Shown here: in pieces, positions 1 through 5,881 of the stretch
Layout of the letters: each line of letters begins with the position of its first letter
How positions within the stretch are numbered: position 1 is the first letter of the stretch
Origin: Oscillospiraceae bacterium
GTDB taxonomy: Bacteria > Bacillota > Clostridia > Oscillospirales > Acutalibacteraceae
Assembly (NCBI GenBank): GCA_003517915.1
Contig: DOZQ01000162.1
Coordinates: 1 to 7,042 of the forward strand
Length of the DNA stretch: 7,042 bases
Direction of reading: 5' to 3'
Made by a program: the position numbers and the translations under genes
The notes under the pieces: generated by a model
Told to the model about the DNA's origin: nothing
Seen by the model: the letters and a program-made list of their open reading frames with translations, nothing else
The model's database searches: none

Positions 1-26
1 GCCTTATAGTCGATAATTTTTATCAC
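1..26 (-). CDS. Start of a further gene, possibly HisH-like class I glutamine amidotransferase (partial)
   Basis: Only the first nine codons are inside the window. A GTG start at 24-26 is preceded by a strong ribosome binding site (GGAGGG, 34-39, 7-nt spacer). The peptide reads MIKIIDYKA. An N-terminal beta-strand ending in I-D-Y followed by a small residue is typical of HisH, the glutaminase subunit of imidazole glycerol phosphate synthase, whose members often begin with IIDYGAGN or ILDYKAGN. Nine residues are too few for a firm family call, so the function is inference; the ribosome binding site plus start is the stronger evidence. It lies 25 nt after the ANTAR regulator's stop codon with no terminator between, so it is probably in the same transcription unit. 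A glutamine-consuming enzyme would fit downstream of glnA. Confidence 0.45.
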
Positions 27-33
27 TCAGCAA

Positions 34-39
34 CCCTCC
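34..39 (-). promoter_or_regulatory. Ribosome binding site of the partial downstream gene
   Basis: GGAGGG on the minus strand, 7 nt before a GTG codon at 24-26. It lies between the stop of the ANTAR gene and the window edge, and is the main reason for calling a gene start there. Confidence 0.55.
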
Positions 40-51
40 AAGCGTGTTTCA

Positions 52-621
52 TCAGTTTTCATACGTTTTAAGTATATCTTCCGCGACAGCTCTTTTTGCG
101 GCGCGCATATCCATAGCCTGCTTTTCAATATACCGGTGCGCTTCCTGTTCACTCATACCCATAAAGGAGATAAGTATGCATTTAGCGCGGTCCACGACGC
201 GGATATCTTCTATTTTCTGTTTAAGCCGGGTGTTTTCCTCCCGCATTTTTTTTATTCTGCCGCGCGCCGAACGGGCAAGCGACAGCACCGACCAAAAAAC
301 GGTTTTGTTTATAGGCTTTGAAACGGTCAGAACGCCGTATTCTTCGCAGGCGGCACAGACCGCCTCGTAATATTCGCTTTTTACAACAAGAATGACCTGT
401 GAAAGTACGCTTAAAGCCGCATGCCGGGCAAAAGCTTCGCCGCTCTCGTCCCTGAGCGGCGCGTTGATTATCACCAGATCGAAATCCCGCTCCAAAAGAA
501 GCCTGCGAGCCTGACCGCAGGACTGCACGGCGGTGATTTGACAGACCGACGCCGGGGTCAGTATTTCGGAAAAAAGCGCCGCCGCTTTTTCAGAGCATGA
601 CACGATCATGACGTTTTCCAT
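52..621 (-). CDS. ANTAR-domain RNA-binding antiterminator with degenerate receiver domain (NitR/NasT-like)
   Basis: A 189-residue cytoplasmic regulator predicted to bind nascent RNA and prevent transcription termination. Residues 1-115 have the fold order of a CheY-like receiver, including the conserved Lys (SKP, K102). However, the phospho-acceptor position is Asn (FDLVIINAPL, N53), and the N-terminal acidic pair is replaced by Ser-Cys (MIVSCSE, residues 8-9). Residues 117-142 are charged and probably a helical linker or coiled coil (RIKKMREENTRLKQKI). Residues 138-187 form the ANTAR domain, with the characteristic RAKCIL, GMSEQEAHRYI, KQAMDMR and AEDIL segments. The start ATG follows AAAGG at 632-636. 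The gene lies 37 nt after glnA with no terminator between, so the two are probably co-transcribed. The arrangement resembles the clostridial glnA-nitR pair, recalled from the literature rather than checked. A likely target is the glnA leader upstream. Domain identity is secure; the target is inferred. Confidence 0.92.
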   Translation of the reverse strand: MENVMIVSCSEKAAALFSEILTPASVCQITAVQSCGQARRLLLERDFDLVIINAPLRDESGEAFARHAALSVLSQVILVVKSEYYEAVCAACEEYGVLTVSKPINKTVFWSVLSLARSARGRIKKMREENTRLKQKIEDIRVVDRAKCILISFMGMSEQEAHRYIEKQAMDMRAAKRAVAEDILKTYEN

Positions 622-658
622 TTCCCCGCCGCCTTTCCGTCGAATATAAACACATCGT

Positions 659-1978
659 CTAGATTATGCCGAAATATCTTTTCTTATAAAATTCCGCTTT
701 GTTATTGACCGCCGCAAAATCCTCGGCCTCTATTTTTTTATGCGCGACGTATTTTGAAAGCAGTTCATCGCCGATTACGCTTTTTATAAAACCGCTGTTT
801 TGTGCAAGCGCTATCGCGTCAGCCATGCTTGCCGGCAGCGTCGTGAGTGTTTTCGTTACTTTTTCATCCGCCGTATATAAATCCGCATTGGCGGCGGGCG
901 GCAGCGCCATGCCTTTTTCTATCCCGTCTATTCCGGCGGCGATGATGAGCGCGAACGCGAGATACGGATTCATCGAGGGGTCGGGGGAGCGCAGCTCCAT
1001 CCTGACCTTTTCTCCGAAAGCGGCGGGAATTCTTACAAGCTGCGAACGGTTTTGATGAGACCACGAAACATATCCCGGCGCCTCAAACTTCCCGAACCGC
1101 TCATATGAATTGGCCAGCGGGTTTAGAAAGATTGTTATCTCCGGCGTTTTCGCGAGTATCCCGGCGATAAAGCTCTCGGCGATATTTGAATGCCCCTCGG
1201 TGATATTCTTAAAAATATTCATCCCGTTTTTAGAGAGCGAAAGATTGACGTGCATACCGCTGCCCGGAGCTTCCAATATAGGCTTAGGCATGAAGGACGC
1301 GAAAAATCCGTTGCGGGCGGAAATTGCCTTGACAACCGTCTTAAAGGACTGTAGATTATCGGCGCAGGACAGCGCGTCGCTGAATTTGAAGTCGATCTCG
1401 TTTTGCCCCGGCCCCTGCTCGTGATGTGAGGTTTCCGGCTTTATTCCCATTTCCTCAAGGGTGAGGCAGATTTCACGGCGTATGTCGCCGCCGCGGTCAA
1501 GAGGAGCAATGTCCAGATATCCGCCTTTGTCAAGCGGCGTATCCGCCGGGTCTCCGTTATCGTCGGTTTTGAAAAGATAGAATTCGCATTCCGCCCCAAC
1601 CTTGCATACATATCCCATGCCTTCACAGCGCCCTATAACCTGTTTTAGTATATTTCGGCTGTCATGGGCGTACAAAGAACCGTCGGGATTCTTAACGTCG
1701 CAGAAAAAGCGTATCACCCTGCCCGGACCCGGACGCCACGGCATGACCATAAGCGTCGCGGGGTCTGGGAATAAAAACAGATCCGACTGCGTAACATCTT
1801 TAAAGCCGCGGATTGCGTGGGCGTCGAACGACACGCCGTTTTCAAACGCGGATGTAAGCTCGTCCGTCATGACCGAGATGCTTTTTTGAGTACCGAACAG
1901 ATCACAGAAATTGAGCCAGATGAATTTGACATCGTTTTCCTTTACAAATTCCAGCACTTCGCTTGCCGTATGATTCAT
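659..1978 (-). CDS. glnA: Glutamine synthetase, class I (GSI)
   Basis: Converts glutamate, ammonia and ATP to glutamine; a cytoplasmic dodecamer in this family. At 439 residues it has the usual GSI-alpha length (B. subtilis GlnA is about 444). Beta-grasp N-terminal domain: about residues 12-100. Catalytic domain: about 105-439. Visible active-site segments are the metal-binding E130-x-E132 (GAECEF), SHHEQGPGQNEIDF (184-197, with E187 and E194), GSGMHVNLSL (239-248, with H243), the flap Glu in FEAP (E299), the W-SHQNRSQLVRIP segment (306-318) and MELRSPDPSMNPYLA (327-341, with R330). No NLYDLP-type adenylylation site is seen, as expected for GSI-alpha. The usual FDGSSI segment reads FDAHAIRGF (51-59), a variant near the feedback-control region of the B. 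subtilis enzyme. The ATG has a strong ribosome binding site (AAAGGGAGGT, 1988-1997). Transcription probably starts from the consensus promoter at 2127-2156 and passes through a leader attenuator. The ANTAR gene follows after 37 nt. Confidence 0.97.
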   Translation of the reverse strand: MNHTASEVLEFVKENDVKFIWLNFCDLFGTQKSISVMTDELTSAFENGVSFDAHAIRGFKDVTQSDLFLFPDPATLMVMPWRPGPGRVIRFFCDVKNPDGSLYAHDSRNILKQVIGRCEGMGYVCKVGAECEFYLFKTDDNGDPADTPLDKGGYLDIAPLDRGGDIRREICLTLEEMGIKPETSHHEQGPGQNEIDFKFSDALSCADNLQSFKTVVKAISARNGFFASFMPKPILEAPGSGMHVNLSLSKNGMNIFKNITEGHSNIAESFIAGILAKTPEITIFLNPLANSYERFGKFEAPGYVSWSHQNRSQLVRIPAAFGEKVRMELRSPDPSMNPYLAFALIIAAGIDGIEKGMALPPAANADLYTADEKVTKTLTTLPASMADAIALAQNSGFIKSVIGDELLSKYVAHKKIEAEDFAAVNNKAEFYKKRYFGII

Positions 1979-1987
1979 TATGGCTTT

Positions 1988-1997
1988 ACCTCCCTTT
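1988..1997 (-). promoter_or_regulatory. Ribosome binding site of glnA
   Basis: AAAGGGAGGT on the minus strand, 9-10 nt before the glnA ATG at 1976-1978. It lies outside the large leader stem, so the stem would act by stopping transcription rather than by hiding the ribosome site. Confidence 0.8.
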
Positions 1998-2012
1998 AAC
2001 TATATCTAATCT

Positions 2013-2110
2013 AAAAAGGCACCCACCACATAATGCTCAAACGAAGACAGCCGGGGCGCGGTTATAGTACCGACCTGGGCCGACTCAAGCATTATCTGAT
2101 GAACGCCTTT
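2013..2110 (-). terminator. Intrinsic terminator/attenuator in the glnA leader (27-bp stem)
   Basis: On the minus strand, 2110-2083 pairs with 2042-2015 base for base: 28 consecutive positions with a single G-G mismatch (2096/2029), giving 19 Watson-Crick and 8 G-U pairs. The wobbles are legal only in minus-strand RNA, which fixes the strand. The stem closes as AAAGGC/GCCUUU and runs into UUUUU (2017-2013), the layout of an intrinsic terminator. The 40-nt apical part has further structure: AGUCGG (2085-2080) can pair with CCGGCU (2054-2049), and GGUCGGU (2075-2069) with ACCG-C-GCC (2062-2055). The stem begins about 9 nt after the predicted transcription start and ends about 35 nt before the glnA start codon. 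The fold is read directly; termination is inferred from it, and the five-U tract is modest. Confidence 0.75.
2055..2075 (-). other. Apical hairpin of the glnA leader, hexaloop ACUAUA
   Basis: In minus-strand RNA, CGGU (2072-2069) pairs with ACCG (2062-2059) around the loop ACUAUA (2068-2063). The stem extends through GGU/GCC with one bulged C (2058). The six-base loop has A at position 1 but A, not G, at position 4, so it is only a partial match to the ANTAR hexaloop rule. It may be a second, imperfect site or simply the tip of the attenuator. Confidence 0.45.
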
Positions 2111-2115
2111 GTTCA
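2100..2115 (-). promoter_or_regulatory. Candidate ANTAR-binding hexaloop hairpin in the glnA leader
   Basis: Minus-strand UGAAC (2115-2111) pairs perfectly with GUUCA (2104-2100) around the six-base loop AAAGGC (2110-2105). The loop has A at position 1 and G at position 4, the positions reported as conserved in RNA hairpins bound by ANTAR proteins such as EutV. Both loop and 3' arm belong to the 5' arm of the terminator stem, so the two folds exclude each other. Characterised ANTAR sites are pairs of hairpins; a good second one is not obvious nearby. The weak fold CAG-AUAAUG-CUUG just downstream has A, not G, at loop position 4. Confidence 0.55.
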
Positions 2116-2126
2116 ACTTGCAAAAT

Positions 2127-2156
2127 ATTATACCAGAGCACAAAGTAATATGTCAA
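2127..2156 (-). promoter_or_regulatory. Sigma-A-type promoter of glnA
   Basis: A perfect TTGACA (-35, 2151-2156) and a perfect TATAAT (-10, 2127-2132) on the minus strand are separated by 18 bp. An A-run (AAAAAA) lies just upstream of the -35 and could act as an UP-like element. The predicted start is near A2119, giving a leader of about 140 nt before glnA. A promoter this close to consensus should fire without an activator, so control would have to come afterwards, which fits the attenuator. Confidence 0.9.
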
Positions 2157-2169
2157 CCCGTTTTTTGGG

Positions 2170-2194
2170 AAAACCAAACGCGCAGACGCTGCGC
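2170..2194 (-). terminator. Intrinsic terminator after mfd
   Basis: Minus strand GCGCAG (2194-2189) pairs with CTGCGC (2185-2180) around a CGT loop, followed by GTTTGGTTTT (2179-2170). It begins 4 nt after the mfd stop codon and is preceded by AAAG. The stem is short but GC-rich and the T-tract is interrupted by GG. It separates mfd from the glnA promoter immediately downstream. Confidence 0.65.
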
Positions 2195-2198
2195 CTTT

Positions 2199-5100
2199 TC
2201 ATTCATCCGTGCTTAAATGCCCGATTATTTCCCTCAGCGCGTCTATGGCGCCGCTTTTCGACTTGACCGCGATATACGGCTTGCTGCCGGCGCTCAGCAT
2301 CACCCGCCCTTTCATGGCGCCGGCAAGCTTTGATACCATTTGCATATCCACATGGCGCGGGTAAAGCAGAAGGCTGTCCTGCTTTTGCGAAATTTCATAT
2401 ATGCCGTTGCCGGCGGCCTGATTGCGCAGCATAGCGACATCTATAAGCCCGCGCACCGAATCGGGCGGTTCGCCGAACCGGTCGGTCAGCTCGTCCTGAA
2501 CGTCCATTGAATCCTCGTTTGTGCGGATATCCGCGATGCGGCGGTAAATACCCAGGCGCTGCTGCAGCGACTGGATGTAATCCTCGGGGATATGCGCCTC
2601 AATCTGCAAATCGACCGTGCATTCGCTTTCCTGCGCTGGTTTTTCGCCCTTCTCCTCGCTTACCGCCTCGCTCAGCAGCTTTAAATACATGTCGTAGCCA
2701 ACCGTCTCCATGTGACCGTGCTGCTGCGCCCCAAGGATGTTGCCCGCTCCCCTTATTTCCAAATCGCGCATTGCGATTTTAAAGCCCGAGCCGAATTCGG
2801 TGAATTCCCTTATGGCCTCAAGCCGCTTATGCGCCACCTCGGATAAAATACGGCCTCGCCGGAATGTCAGATAGGCATAGGCTCTTCTGGCCGAACGCCC
2901 CACTCTCCCACGGAGCTGATGCAGCTGCGACAGCCCCATCTTGTCCGAATCCTCAATTATAAGCGTGTTGACGTTCGGCACGTCTACGCCGGTTTCTATG
3001 ATGGTCGTACAGACCAGCAGGTCGATTTCATGGTCGAGCAGTTTTTTCCAGACATCCGAGATTTCCTCCTCGCCCATTTTGCCGTGCGCTACCCCTATCG
3101 CCGCCTCAGGGAGGGCGGTCTGTAAACGCATAGCGACCTTTTCAATAGTCTCCACCCGGTTGTGAAGATAATACACTTGACCGCCGCGCCTTATCTCTCT
3201 TCTTATGGCGTCGTTTAAAATACCGCCGTCATATTCAAGCACATAGGTCTGCACCGGCTGGCGATCCTGCGGGGCCTCCTCCAAAACCGACATGTCACGA
3301 AGCCCCGACATCGCCATATTAAGGGTTCTGGGGATAGGAGTCGCCGACAGGGTGAGCACGTCCACCGTAGGGAGCAGCTCCTTGAGCTTTTCCTTCTGGG
3401 CGACCCCGAAGCGCTGCTCCTCGTCGACTATGACCAGTCCTAAATCCCTGAACGTTACGTCCTTTGAGACAAGGCGGTGAGTTCCGACCACCATGTCAAT
3501 ATTCCCCCTGCGCAGATTTTTTATTATATCACGCTGCTGCCCCGGTGAGCGAAAGCGTGAAAGCAGCTCCACATTTACCGGCAGACCCTCCATGCGCTGC
3601 TTGATAGTACCGAAATGCTGCCATGCCAAAATCGTCGTAGGCACCAGCAGTGCGCACTGCTTGCCGTTTAATATGCATTTGAAGGCGGCTCTCAGCGCCA
3701 CCTCGGTCTTGCCGAAGCCGACGTCGCCGCAGAGCAGCCGCTCCATCGGGACGGGCTTTTGCATGTCGGCCTTGATTTCCTCTATACAGCGCAGCTGATC
3801 CTCAGTTTCGTCGTATTCAAAGCGACGCTCAAAATCCAGCTGCATTTCGTTTTCCCCCGAAAACGCGAAGCCCTTTTGGTTCATCCTTTTGGAATAAAGC
3901 TCTATGAGCTCCTTTGCCATATCCTTTGCGGCCGCCTTTACCCGGCTGCGCGCTTTTTGCCATTCAGCGCCGCCCAGGCGGTTTACCTTGACCGCGCCGT
4001 TTTCCTTCGGGCCTATATATTTTGAGACAAGATCCAGCTGCGTTACCGGCAGATATAAAAGATCCCCCTTGGCGTAGCGTATCTTGATATAATCCTTTGT
4101 GATGCCCTGCACCTGCTTTTTTTCAATGCCCTCAAAAACCCCGATTCCGTGGGACGCGTGCACGACATAATCCCCGGGCTTTAACTGGTCGAGCGAATTC
4201 AGCTGCTCGCCCACGTTTTTTTTACGCCTGCGGCGCCGGACTGTTCCTGCGGCGCGCCCGTGGGAAACGAGCAGAAAATGCCCATCGGGATAATCGAAGC
4301 CGGCCGAAAGTCCGCCCGGCATAACGGTGACCTGCCCCGCGGGAAAAGCGTCGGCGCTTTCCTCATAGTGTGCGCTTATTTTTGCATGATTTAAATCGGT
4401 GGCAAGATTTTCGGCTGCCCGGGCGGTGCCTGCCAGAACCACGCACCGGTAGTTTTGCTCGAGCGCCGGGAGAAGATCCTCTTTTAATATCTCCAGACTG
4501 CCGCTCCAGGAAGAAAGGCTCCTCAGGCGGAAGGTGATGAGTTCTTTAATATGCAGATCATAGCCCGAATGGGGGAATGCATCTAAAAAAACCGCCCCGA
4601 AGCGTTCCATGATTTTAAGCAGATCGACATAATCACATATATACCCGTCCATGCCCCGGCAGGTGTAGCCGTCCTCGTAAAGCCCTTGCAGCTCCTCGCC
4701 TGTGCGCCATTCAAAGGTTCTCGCGTGTTCCCTGACTTTGGCCGCTTCGGAAACGAACAGCACCGCGTCTTCGGCGTAGTCAAACAGCGTCGCGGGAGTG
4801 GGATAAATCAGCCTGAGAAACCGGTCGTAGGAGGGGAAATGCACCCCGTCCCGCAGGCGGGCGATATCCGCCGTGAGCTGCGCCTTTACCTTGCCGTATT
4901 TCGCCCCGTGCAGTGTTTTCACGAACATCTCGGCCTTTCTGGCGACATCAGCCGGATCCGCCGGAACCTCCACTGCCTGAGAGATGGTAACTGATTTAAG
5001 GTTTTCACCGCGCCGCTGCGAACGCACGTCAAACTCCGCTATGCAGTCTATCTCGTCCCCCCAGAACTCCAGCCGGAAGGGAGCGGGATTATCCGGCGAA

Positions 5101-5645
5101 AAAATGTCGAGGATGCCGCCGCGCGAGGCGAACTGCCCCGGCCCCTCCACCTGCGCGGCGCGGACATATCCGGCGCCAACAAGCTTTTTCAGCAGATCGG
5201 TGGGCGTAATTGTCTGGCCGGGACGCAGCGTGAGCATATTATTCATGAGGATTTCAGGCGGCGGGATGAACTGCTCCAAAGCGTCGGCGGTGGTGACAAT
5301 CGCGGTGTAATCCCCGCCGAGCGCGCGGCAGAGCACGCTTATTCTGGCGTGCTCATATTCCCTCGAATAGCCCTCGAGATCGCGGAAGGTAAAATCCCTT
5401 GCGGGATAATGCAGCGCGGTCTGACCAAGGCTGCGAAGATCCTCGGTCATGCGGGCCGCCTCTCCCTCATCAGATGCCAAAATCACCATGCGTCTCCCGG
5501 TCATCTGCTGTAAGCACGCGGTCAGGTGCACCTTATGGATATAAGATACGCCCGAAACGGCCGCCGGCAGACGGCCGTGTTTTAACGCCTGCAAAAGCGC
5601 CGTGTATTCAGGAACCCCCTGCCACGCTGAAATCAATGCGTTCAT
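2199..5645 (-). CDS. mfd: Transcription-repair coupling factor Mfd
   Basis: An ATP-driven DNA translocase that pushes stalled RNA polymerase off DNA lesions and recruits UvrA for nucleotide excision repair. Its 1148 residues match the family's usual length. The UvrB-like N-terminal region (about 1-370) includes GPGQFASRGGILDIF (168-182) and RLEFWGDEID (191-200). A basic linker (R470-K476) precedes the CarD-like RNA polymerase-interaction domain (about 486-545, PGDYVVHASHGIGVFEGIE). The RecG-like motor holds Walker A GDVGFGKTE (640-648, K646), VPTTILAWQHF (668-678), GTHRL (721-725), DEEQ (741-744), LSATPIPRT (766-774), TTIIETGVDVPNV (880-892) and LRGRVGRS (911-918). The TRG segment is at about 947-985 and the C-terminal TRCF domain at about 1010-1110. 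ATG is the start: GGAG (5652-5655) lies 6 nt upstream and nothing in frame precedes it. The gene is intact, preceded by its own probable promoter at 5853-5881, and closed by a terminator. Confidence 0.98.
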   Translation of the reverse strand: MNALISAWQGVPEYTALLQALKHGRLPAAVSGVSYIHKVHLTACLQQMTGRRMVILASDEGEAARMTEDLRSLGQTALHYPARDFTFRDLEGYSREYEHARISVLCRALGGDYTAIVTTADALEQFIPPPEILMNNMLTLRPGQTITPTDLLKKLVGAGYVRAAQVEGPGQFASRGGILDIFSPDNPAPFRLEFWGDEIDCIAEFDVRSQRRGENLKSVTISQAVEVPADPADVARKAEMFVKTLHGAKYGKVKAQLTADIARLRDGVHFPSYDRFLRLIYPTPATLFDYAEDAVLFVSEAAKVREHARTFEWRTGEELQGLYEDGYTCRGMDGYICDYVDLLKIMERFGAVFLDAFPHSGYDLHIKELITFRLRSLSSWSGSLEILKEDLLPALEQNYRCVVLAGTARAAENLATDLNHAKISAHYEESADAFPAGQVTVMPGGLSAGFDYPDGHFLLVSHGRAAGTVRRRRRKKNVGEQLNSLDQLKPGDYVVHASHGIGVFEGIEKKQVQGITKDYIKIRYAKGDLLYLPVTQLDLVSKYIGPKENGAVKVNRLGGAEWQKARSRVKAAAKDMAKELIELYSKRMNQKGFAFSGENEMQLDFERRFEYDETEDQLRCIEEIKADMQKPVPMERLLCGDVGFGKTEVALRAAFKCILNGKQCALLVPTTILAWQHFGTIKQRMEGLPVNVELLSRFRSPGQQRDIIKNLRRGNIDMVVGTHRLVSKDVTFRDLGLVIVDEEQRFGVAQKEKLKELLPTVDVLTLSATPIPRTLNMAMSGLRDMSVLEEAPQDRQPVQTYVLEYDGGILNDAIRREIRRGGQVYYLHNRVETIEKVAMRLQTALPEAAIGVAHGKMGEEEISDVWKKLLDHEIDLLVCTTIIETGVDVPNVNTLIIEDSDKMGLSQLHQLRGRVGRSARRAYAYLTFRRGRILSEVAHKRLEAIREFTEFGSGFKIAMRDLEIRGAGNILGAQQHGHMETVGYDMYLKLLSEAVSEEKGEKPAQESECTVDLQIEAHIPEDYIQSLQQRLGIYRRIADIRTNEDSMDVQDELTDRFGEPPDSVRGLIDVAMLRNQAAGNGIYEISQKQDSLLLYPRHVDMQMVSKLAGAMKGRVMLSAGSKPYIAVKSKSGAIDALREIIGHLSTDE

Positions 5646-5660
5646 ATGTTTCTCCAGTCT

Positions 5661-5679
5661 TTTGCGTATATTTGCGTAT
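5661..5679. repeat. Tandem 9-bp direct repeat before mfd
   Basis: TTTGCGTAT occurs at 5661-5669 and again at 5671-5679 (plus strand), a 10-bp period, i.e. about one helical turn. It abuts the mfd ribosome binding site (5652-5655) and overlaps the edge of a palindrome. Two copies in an AT-rich spacer could be chance; the helical spacing makes a protein-binding site worth considering. Confidence 0.4.
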
Positions 5680-5693
5680 GCATATCATGCATA
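5677..5693. repeat. Perfect palindrome upstream of mfd, possible operator
   Basis: TATGCAT-ATC-ATGCATA: 7-bp arms with a 3-bp spacer. The same stretch can be read as a 9-bp-period direct repeat of ATGCATAT (5678-5685 and 5687-5694). It lies about 30 nt before the mfd start codon and partly overlaps a TATAAA-like box (5695-5700, minus strand) that has no convincing -35. The symmetry suits a dimeric DNA-binding protein, but no regulator is encoded nearby. Confidence 0.4.
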
Positions 5694-5739
5694 TTTTATA
5701 GCCAAACTACTTGAAATGCGACTATAATCATCCATAAAC

Positions 5740-5802
5740 TGTCATTTAAAATTCGTTCGGACACGCGCAAACCGGCGAAGGAAGCCCTTCGCCTGTCTGA
5801 CA
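5740..5802 (-). other. Predicted structured element in the mfd leader
   Basis: In minus-strand RNA three nested pairings are possible: UGUCA (5802-5798) with UGACA (5744-5740), GACA (5797-5794) with UGUC (5763-5760), and the perfect 8-bp GGCGAAGG (5793-5786) with CCUUCGCC (5781-5774) around the tetraloop GCUU. The GC-rich core stands out in an AT-rich gap. No U-run follows on either strand, so it is a poor intrinsic terminator for pth. It lies within the transcript expected from the promoter at 5853-5881. It is not recognised as a known RNA family. Confidence 0.4.
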
Positions 5803-5852
5803 TATTTTATATTGATTGCTTTATTTATGACTTGCTTTATTATTATGGCTCT

Positions 5853-5881
5853 ATTATATCAAATTAATAAGCATAACGCAA
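5853..5881 (-). promoter_or_regulatory. Probable promoter for mfd (extended -10)
   Basis: Minus strand TTGCGT (5876-5881, weak -35, TTG only) is followed by 17 bp and a perfect TATAAT (5853-5858) preceded by TGA, which makes a TGn extended -10. Predicted start near 5846, giving a leader of about 200 nt before mfd. It lies 15 nt after the pth stop codon, so mfd would be transcribed independently of prs-pth as well as by any read-through. A second, weaker candidate within the gap is TTTAAA (5745-5750), 18 bp, TATAGT (5721-5726). Confidence 0.65.

Noticed and set aside
12..24. GATAA-TTT-TTATC inverted repeat as a terminator after the ANTAR gene
   Set aside because: The stem is short and AT-only, and it coincides with the first codons of the next gene, which has a strong ribosome binding site just before it.
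44..370. Open frame on the plus strand, opposite the ANTAR gene
   Set aside because: It lies antisense to a well-supported gene, has no ribosome binding site and no recognisable family. The same holds for the many other plus-strand frames opposite glnA, mfd, pth and prs.
1979..2119. Glutamine riboswitch (glnA RNA) or T-box in the glnA leader
   Set aside because: A CGUUCAUC stretch slightly recalls the glnA RNA, but the conserved GGAAGUAGG-like part is absent. There is no T-box UGGN sequence context or specifier-loop layout that I can identify.
5695..5723. TATAAA box (5695-5700) as the main mfd promoter
   Set aside because: No acceptable -35 exists at 16-18 bp spacing. The extended -10 promoter at 5853-5881 is clearly better.
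5774..5793. Perfect GC-rich hairpin as an intrinsic terminator for pth
   Set aside because: The 8-bp stem is good, but no U-tract follows it on either strand and it lies about 100 nt past the pth stop. Kept as a structured leader element instead.
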